DNA from: Inhella sp.
GTDB lineage: Bacteria > Pseudomonadota > Gammaproteobacteria > Burkholderiales > Burkholderiaceae_C
Reading direction: 5' to 3'
Length of the DNA stretch: 52,607 nt
Assembly (NCBI RefSeq): GCF_027532025.1
Contig: NZ_JAPZSY010000022.1
Location: 1-52,607, forward strand
Shown here: in pieces, positions 16,175 through 23,558 of the stretch
How the letters are laid out: each line of letters begins with the position of its first letter
Numbering within the stretch: the stretch's first letter is position 1
Made by a program: the position numbers and the translations under genes
Notes under the pieces: generated by a model
Told to the model about the DNA's origin: nothing
Databases searched by the model: none
What the model saw: only the letters and a program-made list of their open reading frames with translations

Positions 16175-18565
16175 TCACAACGGCTGAGCGGCCGTGCGCG
16201 CCGGGCTGACAAAGGCGCCCGCCAGCACCAAGGCCAAAAGGGCGCCCGGTGCCACCACGGCACCGATGGCCGACAGGGCCCGGATGTCCGACACCGCAAT
16301 CAGGCCGAAACCGATCACCGTCGTGAGGTTGGCCAGCAGCAGAGAGGCGAGCGTGTCGTCGTCCGCCACGCCGCCACCGTGCTGCAGCATGTCGAAGAAC
16401 AAGGCGTAGTTCGACCCCACGGCCACCACCAGCAACAAGCCCACGAGGTGCAAGATGCCCATGGGCACTTGCAACAGCGCCAAGCCGCCCAAGCACAGCA
16501 ACACGGCCAGCAGCAGCGGCTGACTTACCGCCAGCACGCGGCGACCTTGGCGCAGCGCCACAGCCATCAGCAGCAAGACCCCCAGCCCGCCCAGCGCCGC
16601 TTGCCCACGCGCTTCGCTCAGGTAGCGGCTGTACATGCGACCGAGCTCGCCCCCAACGTCGATGGCCTGCGTTTGCGGCAGGTCGGCCAGGGCGGCGCGC
16701 ACCTTCTCGATGTCCACCGTCGCGCCCGACGCCTGGACCGGCAGCAGCACCGTCCAGTGGCCGTCGGGGTGTTGCAGCGTGAGTGCGTCCAGCAGCGGCG
16801 CCAAGGCACTGGCTCGAGCCATGTCGGGCGTGGCCAGCGGCAACTGGCGGGCCTGGGCAACAGCCTCCACAAAAGGCGTCAGGCGTGTGGCGCGCAAGGG
16901 CCCATTGGCGGTGGCTTCGGCCAAGGCCACCTCCAGTGCCGCGGGGTCGGGCAAGGCCGCCTGACGCTGCCGCTGTGTTTGCAAGCTGGGCAGAAAGCGC
17001 GTGATGCTGTCAAAGCCAGCAATGGTTTGCGTGTTGACCAGGTCTTCCAGGCGCAAGGCTGCGGCTTCGGCGCGCTGCAGCGTGGTCTCGGCGTCGGGAC
17101 CCTGCACCACGACGAAAGCGCCGCCGTCGCTGCCGCTGGTGATGTCAGCACGCAAGCTGGCGTCGAGCGCCAGGGCCTCTTTCGAAACAGGGCTGAGCGA
17201 GGACAACTCGGCCTTCCAGAGGCCTTCTCGCTGCACCACCAGCACCACCGAGGCCAAGCCCAGCGCCAGCCACAGCCAGCGCGTGCGGGGCAGCACCGCA
17301 ATCGCGGCACGCGCCGCGCGGCCCATGGGGCGCCGCAGGCCTTCGCCACGGGCGCCGTCGGGCATCAACACCGGCAGCACGAAGCGGGTCGTCAGCACCG
17401 CACCCACCAACCCGGCCAGCGAAAACACCCCCAACTGCTGCAGCCCTGGGAAGCCGGAAAACAGCAAGGCCGTGAAGCCGCACAGTGAGGTCAGCAGGCC
17501 CAGGCGCACCGTGGGCCAGTTGCCGCGCAGCCAATGCCGCCACCCGGTGCCGCTGTGGCCGCGGGCCTGGATGAGGTAGTAGATGGCGTAGTCCACGGCC
17601 TCGCCGATCAGCGTGGCGCCAAAGCCCAAGGTGATGCCGTGCACGTTGCCGAACAGCAGACTCACCGCCACGATGCCTGCCAGGATGCCCGAGGCCACCG
17701 GCAGCATCGCCACGCCCAAGGCCAGCGGCGATGCGAACGCCGCCAGCAGCAGCGCGCTCATCACCAGCGTGCCGGTCAGTGCCAGCCACTCCACCTCGGC
17801 CTTGATCTGCGCGCGACTGTCAACCGAGAACACCGGCGCGCCACTGACGAGCAAGTGCAGGCCCGGGGCCTGCAACTGGGCGAAGCTCTGGCGAACGGTC
17901 TCGATGGCCGCTTGCTGCGCGTCGAGGTCGGCCCCGTCTCCGCGAATGGTGGCCATCATCACGGCGCGCGGCGGCGTGCCGCCGGCCTCGCGCGAGACCC
18001 ACACGCCGCCGTCGGTGCGGGGCGACTTCACCGGGATCATGCTCTCCGCGATGCGCTGCACCTCGCCCGTTGGATCTTGCTCCAACAGCGGCTTCAAGGC
18101 CGTTCCTGCCGGCGTACCCAGCAGCGACAGTGTTTCGTTGATGCCTTCTCGAAGCCCATCCGCGGTGAATCGCTCTGGTGTGACCGCGGGGCTCAGCAGA
18201 TAGCGGCGCTCCACCATCCACTGGCCGACCCCAGCCCAGGCGTCGTTCTCGCCATTGCTCACCTGGTCGAATCGCCCGCTGCTTCGAAGGGAGGCGGCCA
18301 ACTGTTTTGACGCACCAGCGCGAGCCTCGACAGTGGAGCCCTCGATGCCGATGAACAAGGTGCGCGACGGCACGCCGTTGCGGATCTGGTCGATCAGCAC
18401 CTGCTGCTTGGCGTCGGTCGTGGCCGGCAGGAACGCCGACAGGTCCGCCGTGAACGGCGTGCGCGTGATTTGCCAGCCCGCCAGGGCCATGGCAACCAGC
18501 CACAGCAGCAGCACCGCTGCGCGATGGCGTGTTGTCAGCGCGGCCAGACCCGGGGCGCTGTTCAC
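16175..18565 (-). CDS. MMPL/RND-family lipid exporter
   Basis: A 796-residue inner-membrane protein with two repeats, each a large periplasmic loop followed by a group of membrane segments, as in MMPL and HpnN proteins. It is in the size range of the MMPL proteins of aryl-polyene and xanthomonadin clusters. It should move the lipid-linked polyene from the inner membrane toward the outer membrane using the proton gradient. The start is GTG at 18563-18565, overlapping the LolA-like stop as GTGA. The LolA-like gene upstream makes an export pair likely. Confidence 0.9.
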   Translation of the reverse strand: MNSAPGLAALTTRHRAAVLLLWLVAMALAGWQITRTPFTADLSAFLPATTDAKQQVLIDQIRNGVPSRTLFIGIEGSTVEARAGASKQLAASLRSSGRFDQVSNGENDAWAGVGQWMVERRYLLSPAVTPERFTADGLREGINETLSLLGTPAGTALKPLLEQDPTGEVQRIAESMIPVKSPRTDGGVWVSREAGGTPPRAVMMATIRGDGADLDAQQAAIETVRQSFAQLQAPGLHLLVSGAPVFSVDSRAQIKAEVEWLALTGTLVMSALLLAAFASPLALGVAMLPVASGILAGIVAVSLLFGNVHGITLGFGATLIGEAVDYAIYYLIQARGHSGTGWRHWLRGNWPTVRLGLLTSLCGFTALLFSGFPGLQQLGVFSLAGLVGAVLTTRFVLPVLMPDGARGEGLRRPMGRAARAAIAVLPRTRWLWLALGLASVVLVVQREGLWKAELSSLSPVSKEALALDASLRADITSGSDGGAFVVVQGPDAETTLQRAEAAALRLEDLVNTQTIAGFDSITRFLPSLQTQRQRQAALPDPAALEVALAEATANGPLRATRLTPFVEAVAQARQLPLATPDMARASALAPLLDALTLQHPDGHWTVLLPVQASGATVDIEKVRAALADLPQTQAIDVGGELGRMYSRYLSEARGQAALGGLGVLLLMAVALRQGRRVLAVSQPLLLAVLLCLGGLALLQVPMGILHLVGLLLVVAVGSNYALFFDMLQHGGGVADDDTLASLLLANLTTVIGFGLIAVSDIRALSAIGAVVAPGALLALVLAGAFVSPARTAAQPL

Positions 18566-19221
18566 TTGCCGACCGAGGGGGCAGGGTTGGACGTCGGGAC
18601 CTCGGGCATCGGCTCGACCAGCATCAGGGAGCGATCGCCGCCCACCAAGCGCAGGTCCAGGCTGCGGACATCAGGTCCCAGGCCCGAGATTTCCAACTGC
18701 TGCACTGTGCGTGCCAGCCGGCTGTCCAGCGGGGTCAAGCGCAAAATCCAGCGCGCTGCATTGCCGCTGACCTGGGCGCGGAAGTGGCGCTGCAAGGCGC
18801 TCGCGTCGCCGCTGAGCGTGCCGCGCATGGCCTCGGCGAGCGCCGCCACTTCGGGGACTGCATCCAGGGTCATTTGCCGCGTGCGCTTTCCGCGCTTGAG
18901 CAGCACCTGGTTGCCCTGCACCTCCATGCTCTCGGTGGTGGGCTCTTCGGTGAAGCGCGCGAAGCGGTCCGGTGCTTGGAAGGTCAGCCGCCCTCGTGCT
19001 TGCAAGGGGTAATCCAGCGACCCGACGGTGCGCTCTTCGGTGAACCGAGCCTCGCCGCCCTTGCGTTCCGCCAGCACGGCCATGAGCGCGCCCAAGTCAA
19101 AGGCCGGGGTTGGTGCCTGCGCTCGCGATGCGCTGGGACCCATCGCCATCAGCCCCATCGCAGCGGCCAAGCAGGCCCGGCGGGCGGCATCAGGCTGCTG
19201 CGTCTTCGTGCCAGTAGTCAT
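18562..19221 (-). CDS. LolA-like outer-membrane lipoprotein carrier protein
   Basis: A 219-residue secreted protein with a signal peptide ending near ASRAQA (about residue 36) and a LolA-like beta sheet body (for example GEARFTEERTVGSLDYPLQARGRLTFQAPDRF split across beta strands). Such proteins in polyene clusters are thought to carry the hydrophobic product across the periplasm. The ATG at 19219-19221 lies 32 bases inside the acyltransferase gene, an unusually long overlap within this operon. It is directly followed by the MMPL gene. Family by pattern; the lipid cargo is inferred. Confidence 0.82.
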   Translation of the reverse strand: MTTGTKTQQPDAARRACLAAAMGLMAMGPSASRAQAPTPAFDLGALMAVLAERKGGEARFTEERTVGSLDYPLQARGRLTFQAPDRFARFTEEPTTESMEVQGNQVLLKRGKRTRQMTLDAVPEVAALAEAMRGTLSGDASALQRHFRAQVSGNAARWILRLTPLDSRLARTVQQLEISGLGPDVRSLDLRLVGGDRSLMLVEPMPEVPTSNPAPSVGK

Positions 19222-20134
19222 AAAAGTTGAACCAGTTGTAGGGGGCTTCGAGGCACAGGGCCTCGAGCCTGCGCACATAGTCGGCCACGGCGGCAAGCAC
19301 CAGGGCTTCGCGTTCGCCGGGGTCGGCGGGCGGTTGGCGAAAGTCGGCCAATTCTTCAAAGCGCACGTCGTACCGGTTGCCGCCTCGGTACAAGCCCACC
19401 ATGAAGATCACGCGGCGGCGGAGCATCATCGCCAGACGCACGGGGCCGTCAGTGAATTGCGCAGGCATCCCCAAGAAGAGCCGCTCCACGCTGCCTTCTT
19501 GGACCGCTTGGCTGGGCATGTAGCGGTCGCCCATCAAACCGGTGAGCCCGCCTTTGTCCAGGAAATCTCGGATCGTCAGGGCCGAGCCGCGCTGGCCAAT
19601 GGGGATGATGCTCACGTCGAAATCCGGTGCCAGCGCTTGCAGCACCGTGTGGATCATTCGGGCGTTCTCCGGGTACATCACCATGGCCACCGGAAGCTGA
19701 CGTTTGCTTAAGCCTACCGCGTGCAGCGCTTCAAAGCTGCCAATGTGAGCGCCCACCAGGTACACGCCGCGGCCTTCGGCAAGTGCCGTTTCCATCACCG
19801 CGCCGCCGCAGATGCGCAGGTCGAACAAGTCCACGCGGCCTGCCGCGAACCAAACTCGGTCGAGCGCCACGGAGGCAAAGGCGTGGATGTGACGGTACAG
19901 ATCGGTCCAGCCGGCTGGCCGGCCCAGCGCCCGCCCCAGGTAACGGCGCGAGGCGCGACGCGCGGCCGGCGCGAAAAGCAGGTAGTACAGCGCGATGGGG
20001 TGCAGCACCAGACGGGCCACGTGCCGGCCCAAATGGGTGGCGATCCAGGCGATGGTCTGGATTGCCAGCAGGTTGCTGCGCTCTGGCGTCGTACTCCAAG
20101 AACGCGCCGACTGCGGGTCTGCATCGGTGCTCAT
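19190..20134 (-). CDS. LpxL/HtrB-type acyltransferase
   Basis: A 314-residue membrane-bound acyltransferase. One N-terminal hydrophobic segment is near residues 22-52, and the HX4E motif lies in GAHIGSFEALH. The family adds secondary acyl chains to lipid A; relatives in aryl-polyene clusters are thought to place the polyene on a lipid. It is therefore the second acyltransferase of the cluster, besides the PlsC-type at 3326. The ATG overlaps the AMP-ligase stop by ATGA. A role in lipid A is possible but less likely in this operon. Confidence 0.85.
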   Translation of the reverse strand: MSTDADPQSARSWSTTPERSNLLAIQTIAWIATHLGRHVARLVLHPIALYYLLFAPAARRASRRYLGRALGRPAGWTDLYRHIHAFASVALDRVWFAAGRVDLFDLRICGGAVMETALAEGRGVYLVGAHIGSFEALHAVGLSKRQLPVAMVMYPENARMIHTVLQALAPDFDVSIIPIGQRGSALTIRDFLDKGGLTGLMGDRYMPSQAVQEGSVERLFLGMPAQFTDGPVRLAMMLRRRVIFMVGLYRGGNRYDVRFEELADFRQPPADPGEREALVLAAVADYVRRLEALCLEAPYNWFNFYDYWHEDAAA

Positions 20135-21828
20135 GCATTCTCCTCAGGCGCCGCACCGGCGGTCAGCAGCCCTTTGGCCACAGCACCATCGCCGCGCAAG
20201 ACAGCGAAACCCACCCCACGGCCCTGGGGCTGCAGTTCTACTCGCAACTCGGTGTCTGGAAGCACCGGACTGATGAACTTGACGTTGTTGATCTGAGGCA
20301 CAGAACCCAGGCGCGCGCGCAATTCGGGCGCGGCGTCCAAGGTGCGCATCACCAGCGACAGCAGGGCCACCCCCGGCAGTACCGGCTGGCCCGGGAAGTG
20401 GCCTGCGAAGGTCGGATGATCGCTGTCCACGACATAGCGGCCGGCTTGCGACAGGGCGTCGCGCGCGAACCGGGCCCAGTCTTGTGCCGTGAGCTTGCCC
20501 GTGGCGGTGCGCGGCAAAGCCGACACGTGCACCACGCGGCGCGGCACAAAGGCCGGCTCCAGGTGCTCGCGCAGGGCGTCAATCACGTCTTTGTCGCTGC
20601 GCTGGGGGGCCACCACAAAAGCCACCGGCCGCGCGACGCCGTCGGCTCGCTCCTCGGGCATCCAAAACGCGCCGTCCTCCACGCCGTCGATGCGGTTGAG
20701 GTGGAAGTTCAGGTGCGCCAGCGAGCTGCGCTTGCCCGCCACGTGGATCAAGTCGTTGGCGCGCCCCAGCAGACGGAAGTGCGTCGCATCGTCCAGTGCC
20801 AGCAAGTCCGCCAGGGGCGTCGGCTCCAGCACATGGCCGCCGTGTACGCAGAACTGTTCCCCGCCCTCGACCTCCTCGCGCCACACTCGCAGCCCGGTCA
20901 GCGCATGCCAGGTCTCGCCGGCCGTGGTGCGCCGCGTGGCCACTTGGCCGGCTTCGGTGCAGCCATAAATCTCGACCAAGGTGCCGCCGGTCGCGGTCTC
21001 GGCCGCTTGAGCTAGCTGTGGCGACAGTGGCGCGGTGGCCGACAGGAGCAAGGCCGTTGGCGGCAGCGGCAACTGGGCCAGAAGCAGTGTTTTCAGGTGA
21101 AACGGCGTGGTCACGAGCGCGCGCGGGGCGGGTACACCGGCGAGAGACTCGGCGATGTCGGCCGGGTAGAACGGCCGGTCGGCCTCAAAACAAGCGCCGC
21201 CCAGCAAGGCCAACAACACCGTCGATTCGAGTCCGTAGCTGTGCTGCGGTGGAACCGTCCCCACCAATGTCAGCCCCGCCAAGGACGGCTGTCCGCTCAG
21301 CGCTGCCAGTCGCTCGGCCTCAGCGACGATGTTCATCACCAAGGCGCCCCAGCGCTTGAGATGCGGCTGAGGGGCACCGGTGCTGCCACTGGTGAGCAAG
21401 CACACCGCCTCAAAGTCGGCCGGGACATCGGGCACCGTGGCGGCCTCGGCAGCGGTCTCCGCGGGCTGCACCAGCACCCGCTGCAGCCCGCCGACCTCCA
21501 GCGTGGCGTCGTCCACCATCGCGTAAGCCGAGGCTTGGCCCTCGGCGCCGGCAGCGCTCAGGCGCGCCATCGTCTCTGGCAGGGCATTGGGGGGCAACAG
21601 GCTGGTTTGCCTGCGGATCAGTGCCGCTGCCAAGCCCAGCGCAAACAGGTACCGGTCCTGGCACAGGTTGATCGGCTGGCCTGCCGCTGGCAGGTGCTCG
21701 GCCAGTGCCAGGGCCTGACCCAAGAAGCGGGCAGCGCTGACAGGCACGCCTCCCCGCCATGCCAAGGGCGCCTGAAGGTCTCGTGCCGTGAGCAGGGGCA
21801 GGGCGTTGGGGACAGCGGTGGCAGACAT
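20131..21828 (-). CDS. Acyl-AMP ligase fused to a FabA/Z-like dehydratase domain
   Basis: A 565-residue two-domain enzyme. Residues 1-450 are an adenylating domain: LTSGSTG (145-151), YGCTEAG (288-294), GRANDLIHVAGKR (355-367) and TGKLT with its catalytic Lys (443-447). Residues 465-565 are a hotdog domain whose HFPGQPVLPG (477-486) matches the FabZ/FabA active segment with catalytic His477. The first part should activate the hydroxybenzoate starter and load the ACP; the second should dehydrate 3-hydroxyacyl-ACP. In several aryl-polyene clusters these are separate proteins. The stop lies in an ATGA overlap with the acyltransferase gene; 34 bp separate it from the upstream membrane gene. Confidence 0.9.
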   Translation of the reverse strand: MSATAVPNALPLLTARDLQAPLAWRGGVPVSAARFLGQALALAEHLPAAGQPINLCQDRYLFALGLAAALIRRQTSLLPPNALPETMARLSAAGAEGQASAYAMVDDATLEVGGLQRVLVQPAETAAEAATVPDVPADFEAVCLLTSGSTGAPQPHLKRWGALVMNIVAEAERLAALSGQPSLAGLTLVGTVPPQHSYGLESTVLLALLGGACFEADRPFYPADIAESLAGVPAPRALVTTPFHLKTLLLAQLPLPPTALLLSATAPLSPQLAQAAETATGGTLVEIYGCTEAGQVATRRTTAGETWHALTGLRVWREEVEGGEQFCVHGGHVLEPTPLADLLALDDATHFRLLGRANDLIHVAGKRSSLAHLNFHLNRIDGVEDGAFWMPEERADGVARPVAFVVAPQRSDKDVIDALREHLEPAFVPRRVVHVSALPRTATGKLTAQDWARFARDALSQAGRYVVDSDHPTFAGHFPGQPVLPGVALLSLVMRTLDAAPELRARLGSVPQINNVKFISPVLPDTELRVELQPQGRGVGFAVLRGDGAVAKGLLTAGAAPEENA

Positions 21829-21862
21829 CGTGAGGACAAAGGTCGGAAGAGTCGGCCAGGGC

Positions 21863-22483
21863 TTAGCGCCCGGATGCGCGCCAGGCCTGGACCACCTGCC
21901 CCAAGCTCACGCGCTCGAACTCTGGGTGTCGCCGGTAGCGCAGAACGTGCTCTACCGCGAAGAACAAGGCCGCCGCCAGTGGCGTGAGCACATTGCAAAA
22001 GAACGACCACCAAGGCCAGGGAGCCAGGAGGTACAGGGCGATCGAAACGCCAATCATGGCCGCGAAGTAAAGCACCCAGACACCGGTCAACCAGCGCGTG
22101 TAAGCGCGCATGGCAGGCGTGAACTCACGGTGGATGCGCTCGGCCAGCAGGGTGATCAACGGCGTGCCGCCCGGGCGTAACGTGATCGCAAAGCCCCAAC
22201 CCAGCAGCGCGTGGAGACAGGCGTGTTGCAACACATACAGCCGGTTCATGGAGGTGGAGCCGATGCAGAGCAAAGCGGCCAAAAGAGCCGTCGCCACCAG
22301 CGCAGCGGCCACAGTCCACAGGTTGCGCTTGACGGCGCCGGCCACCAGCAGGGACACGATCACTGGGCCCAGCAGCGTGGCCACCGCCCAGGGACTGTTG
22401 GGCCACCAGGTCATCAATGACCAACTCAGCAGCGCATAGGCCGAAAGGGCGGCTGCAGCAGCCAGCAGTCGCCAGCGGGGCAT
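21863..22483 (-). CDS. COG4648-like integral membrane protein
   Basis: A 206-residue protein with five or so membrane segments, spread through the first 170 residues, and a short basic C-terminal tail. It resembles the COG4648 membrane proteins that sit between the ACP and the AMP ligase in aryl-polyene and xanthomonadin clusters. Their molecular role is not established. The gene lies 5 bp after the ACP gene and is clearly in the same operon. No enzymatic motif is visible. Confidence 0.78.
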   Translation of the reverse strand: MPRWRLLAAAAALSAYALLSWSLMTWWPNSPWAVATLLGPVIVSLLVAGAVKRNLWTVAAALVATALLAALLCIGSTSMNRLYVLQHACLHALLGWGFAITLRPGGTPLITLLAERIHREFTPAMRAYTRWLTGVWVLYFAAMIGVSIALYLLAPWPWWSFFCNVLTPLAAALFFAVEHVLRYRRHPEFERVSLGQVVQAWRASGR

Positions 22484-22488
22484 GGGGT

Positions 22489-22791
22489 CTACTTGGTGCG
22501 GTGCTGCGCCACGTGGGCCGCCAAACTGCGCAGCGACCGGAAGATCTGGTGGTTGTTCTCGTCGTCAGAGCGCAGTTGGAAGCCGTATCGATGCGAGACC
22601 TCCAACGCGACCTCCAAGATGTCGATCGAATCCAGCCCCAACCCGTCCCCGTAGAGCGCTCCGGTGGGGTCGATGTCAGCGGGCTGAACGTCCAAGTTCA
22701 AAGCCTGCACAAAGAGCTCAGCCAACTCGCGCTCCAACACGGGCGTGGCTGGTGCAGCAGCAGCGACAGTAACGGGGGTCGGCTCTAACAC
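22489..22791 (-). CDS. Acyl carrier protein
   Basis: A 100-residue carrier protein with the phosphopantetheine site GLDSIDILE, Ser55. An Ala/Pro-rich N-terminal extension of about 18 residues precedes the four-helix domain. It should carry the growing polyene. The start is GTG at 22789-22791; GAGAGG about 8 nt upstream is a good ribosome site, and no better ATG exists. It opens the long minus-strand operon. Most aryl-polyene clusters have two carrier proteins, and no second one is visible in this window. Confidence 0.9.
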   Translation of the reverse strand: MLEPTPVTVAAAAPATPVLERELAELFVQALNLDVQPADIDPTGALYGDGLGLDSIDILEVALEVSHRYGFQLRSDDENNHQIFRSLRSLAAHVAQHRTK

Positions 22792-22826
22792 GGGAATTGC
22801 CTCTCAATTGGCCGCGTCGAGCGGCT

Positions 22827-22846
22827 GCGGTAAACCGCGAATTGTA
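22827..22846 (-). promoter_or_regulatory. Candidate promoter of the polyene operon with an overlapping palindrome
   Basis: On the minus strand TACAAT (22846-22841) is a good -10 hexamer, about 50 nt before the ACP start; no strong -35 is seen at the right spacing, so an activator may be needed. The inverted repeat gcggt-aa-accgc (22827-22838) sits where transcription would start and could be an operator. This is inference from base patterns only. Confidence 0.35.
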
Positions 22847-22973
22847 GGCGGGTCGTCGATTTGTGATCGCTTCGTGACGGTTGCCGCTCCATCAGCAAGT
22901 TATCGGATCTCTTTCGCCCCGATCGCCCGTGCGCACTGCTTTTCTTCGAATCGGCGCGCAATCCATCCGGCAG

Positions 22974-23528
22974 ATGTTCATGGAAGCCGGCAGCTGGCGC
23001 TGGTGGTACGGCACCCTCCAGGTGCAAGGCGAAACGCTGCACGTCGGCGCGCTGCCGGGCAAGGTGGGCATCACCGCACCGGGGGACGAACACGTGGCCA
23101 CGGTGGTGCAGGTCGTGCAACCCAAGCCCATGGAGGGTGGCAAGGTCTTGGTCGATGCCCAAGTCTTGGCGCGTGGGCTGCAGACCGAAGGCAAGATGGC
23201 GCTGTACGGTCTGGTCTTCGACACCGGCAGGACCGAGATCAAGCCGTAAAGCCAGCCCCAGCTGGAAGCGATGGCCAACTTGCTGCGCCGCCAGCCGGCG
23301 CTTCAGGCGTTTGTGGTGGGCCACACCGACAGCCAAGGGGGGCTCGACGCCAACCTTGCCTTGTCGCGGGCCCGGGCCCAGGCCGTGGTGGATGCGCTGG
23401 CCAAGGGCCACCAGATCGATCTCAAGCAGTTGACGGCCGCCGGAGTGGCCAGCTACGCGCCCATGGCGAGCAATGCCGCCGAGGCTGGCCGAGCGATGAA
23501 CCGGCGGGTGGAGTTGGCGGTGCGCTGA
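22974..23528 (+). pseudogene. Broken OmpA-family gene (in-frame TAA and missing N-terminus)
   Basis: Reading frame 22974-23528 encodes an OmpA/MotB-like C-terminal domain. The first half ends in ALYGLVFDTGRTEIKP and is cut by TAA at 23247-23249. The same frame then continues SQPQLEAMANLL, VVGHTDSQGG and NRRVELAVR. Intact relatives read KPES at the break, so TAA most simply comes from GAA (Glu) by one G-to-T change. The upstream part lacks a signal peptide and about half of the usual N-terminal domain. The peptidoglycan-binding residues after the stop are still there, so the decay looks recent. A sequencing error at the TAA would not explain the missing N-terminus. The gap 22792-22973 has no other gene. 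Confidence 0.8.
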
Positions 23529-23558
23529 CCAGCCACTGCTCTTCGCAACAGTCGCCGT

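Noticed and set aside
107-22791. Flexirubin-type dialkylresorcinol genes or an aromatic ammonia lyase
   Set aside because: No DarA/DarB pair and no Ala-Ser-Gly (MIO) lyase motif was found; starter supply fits the chorismatase instead.
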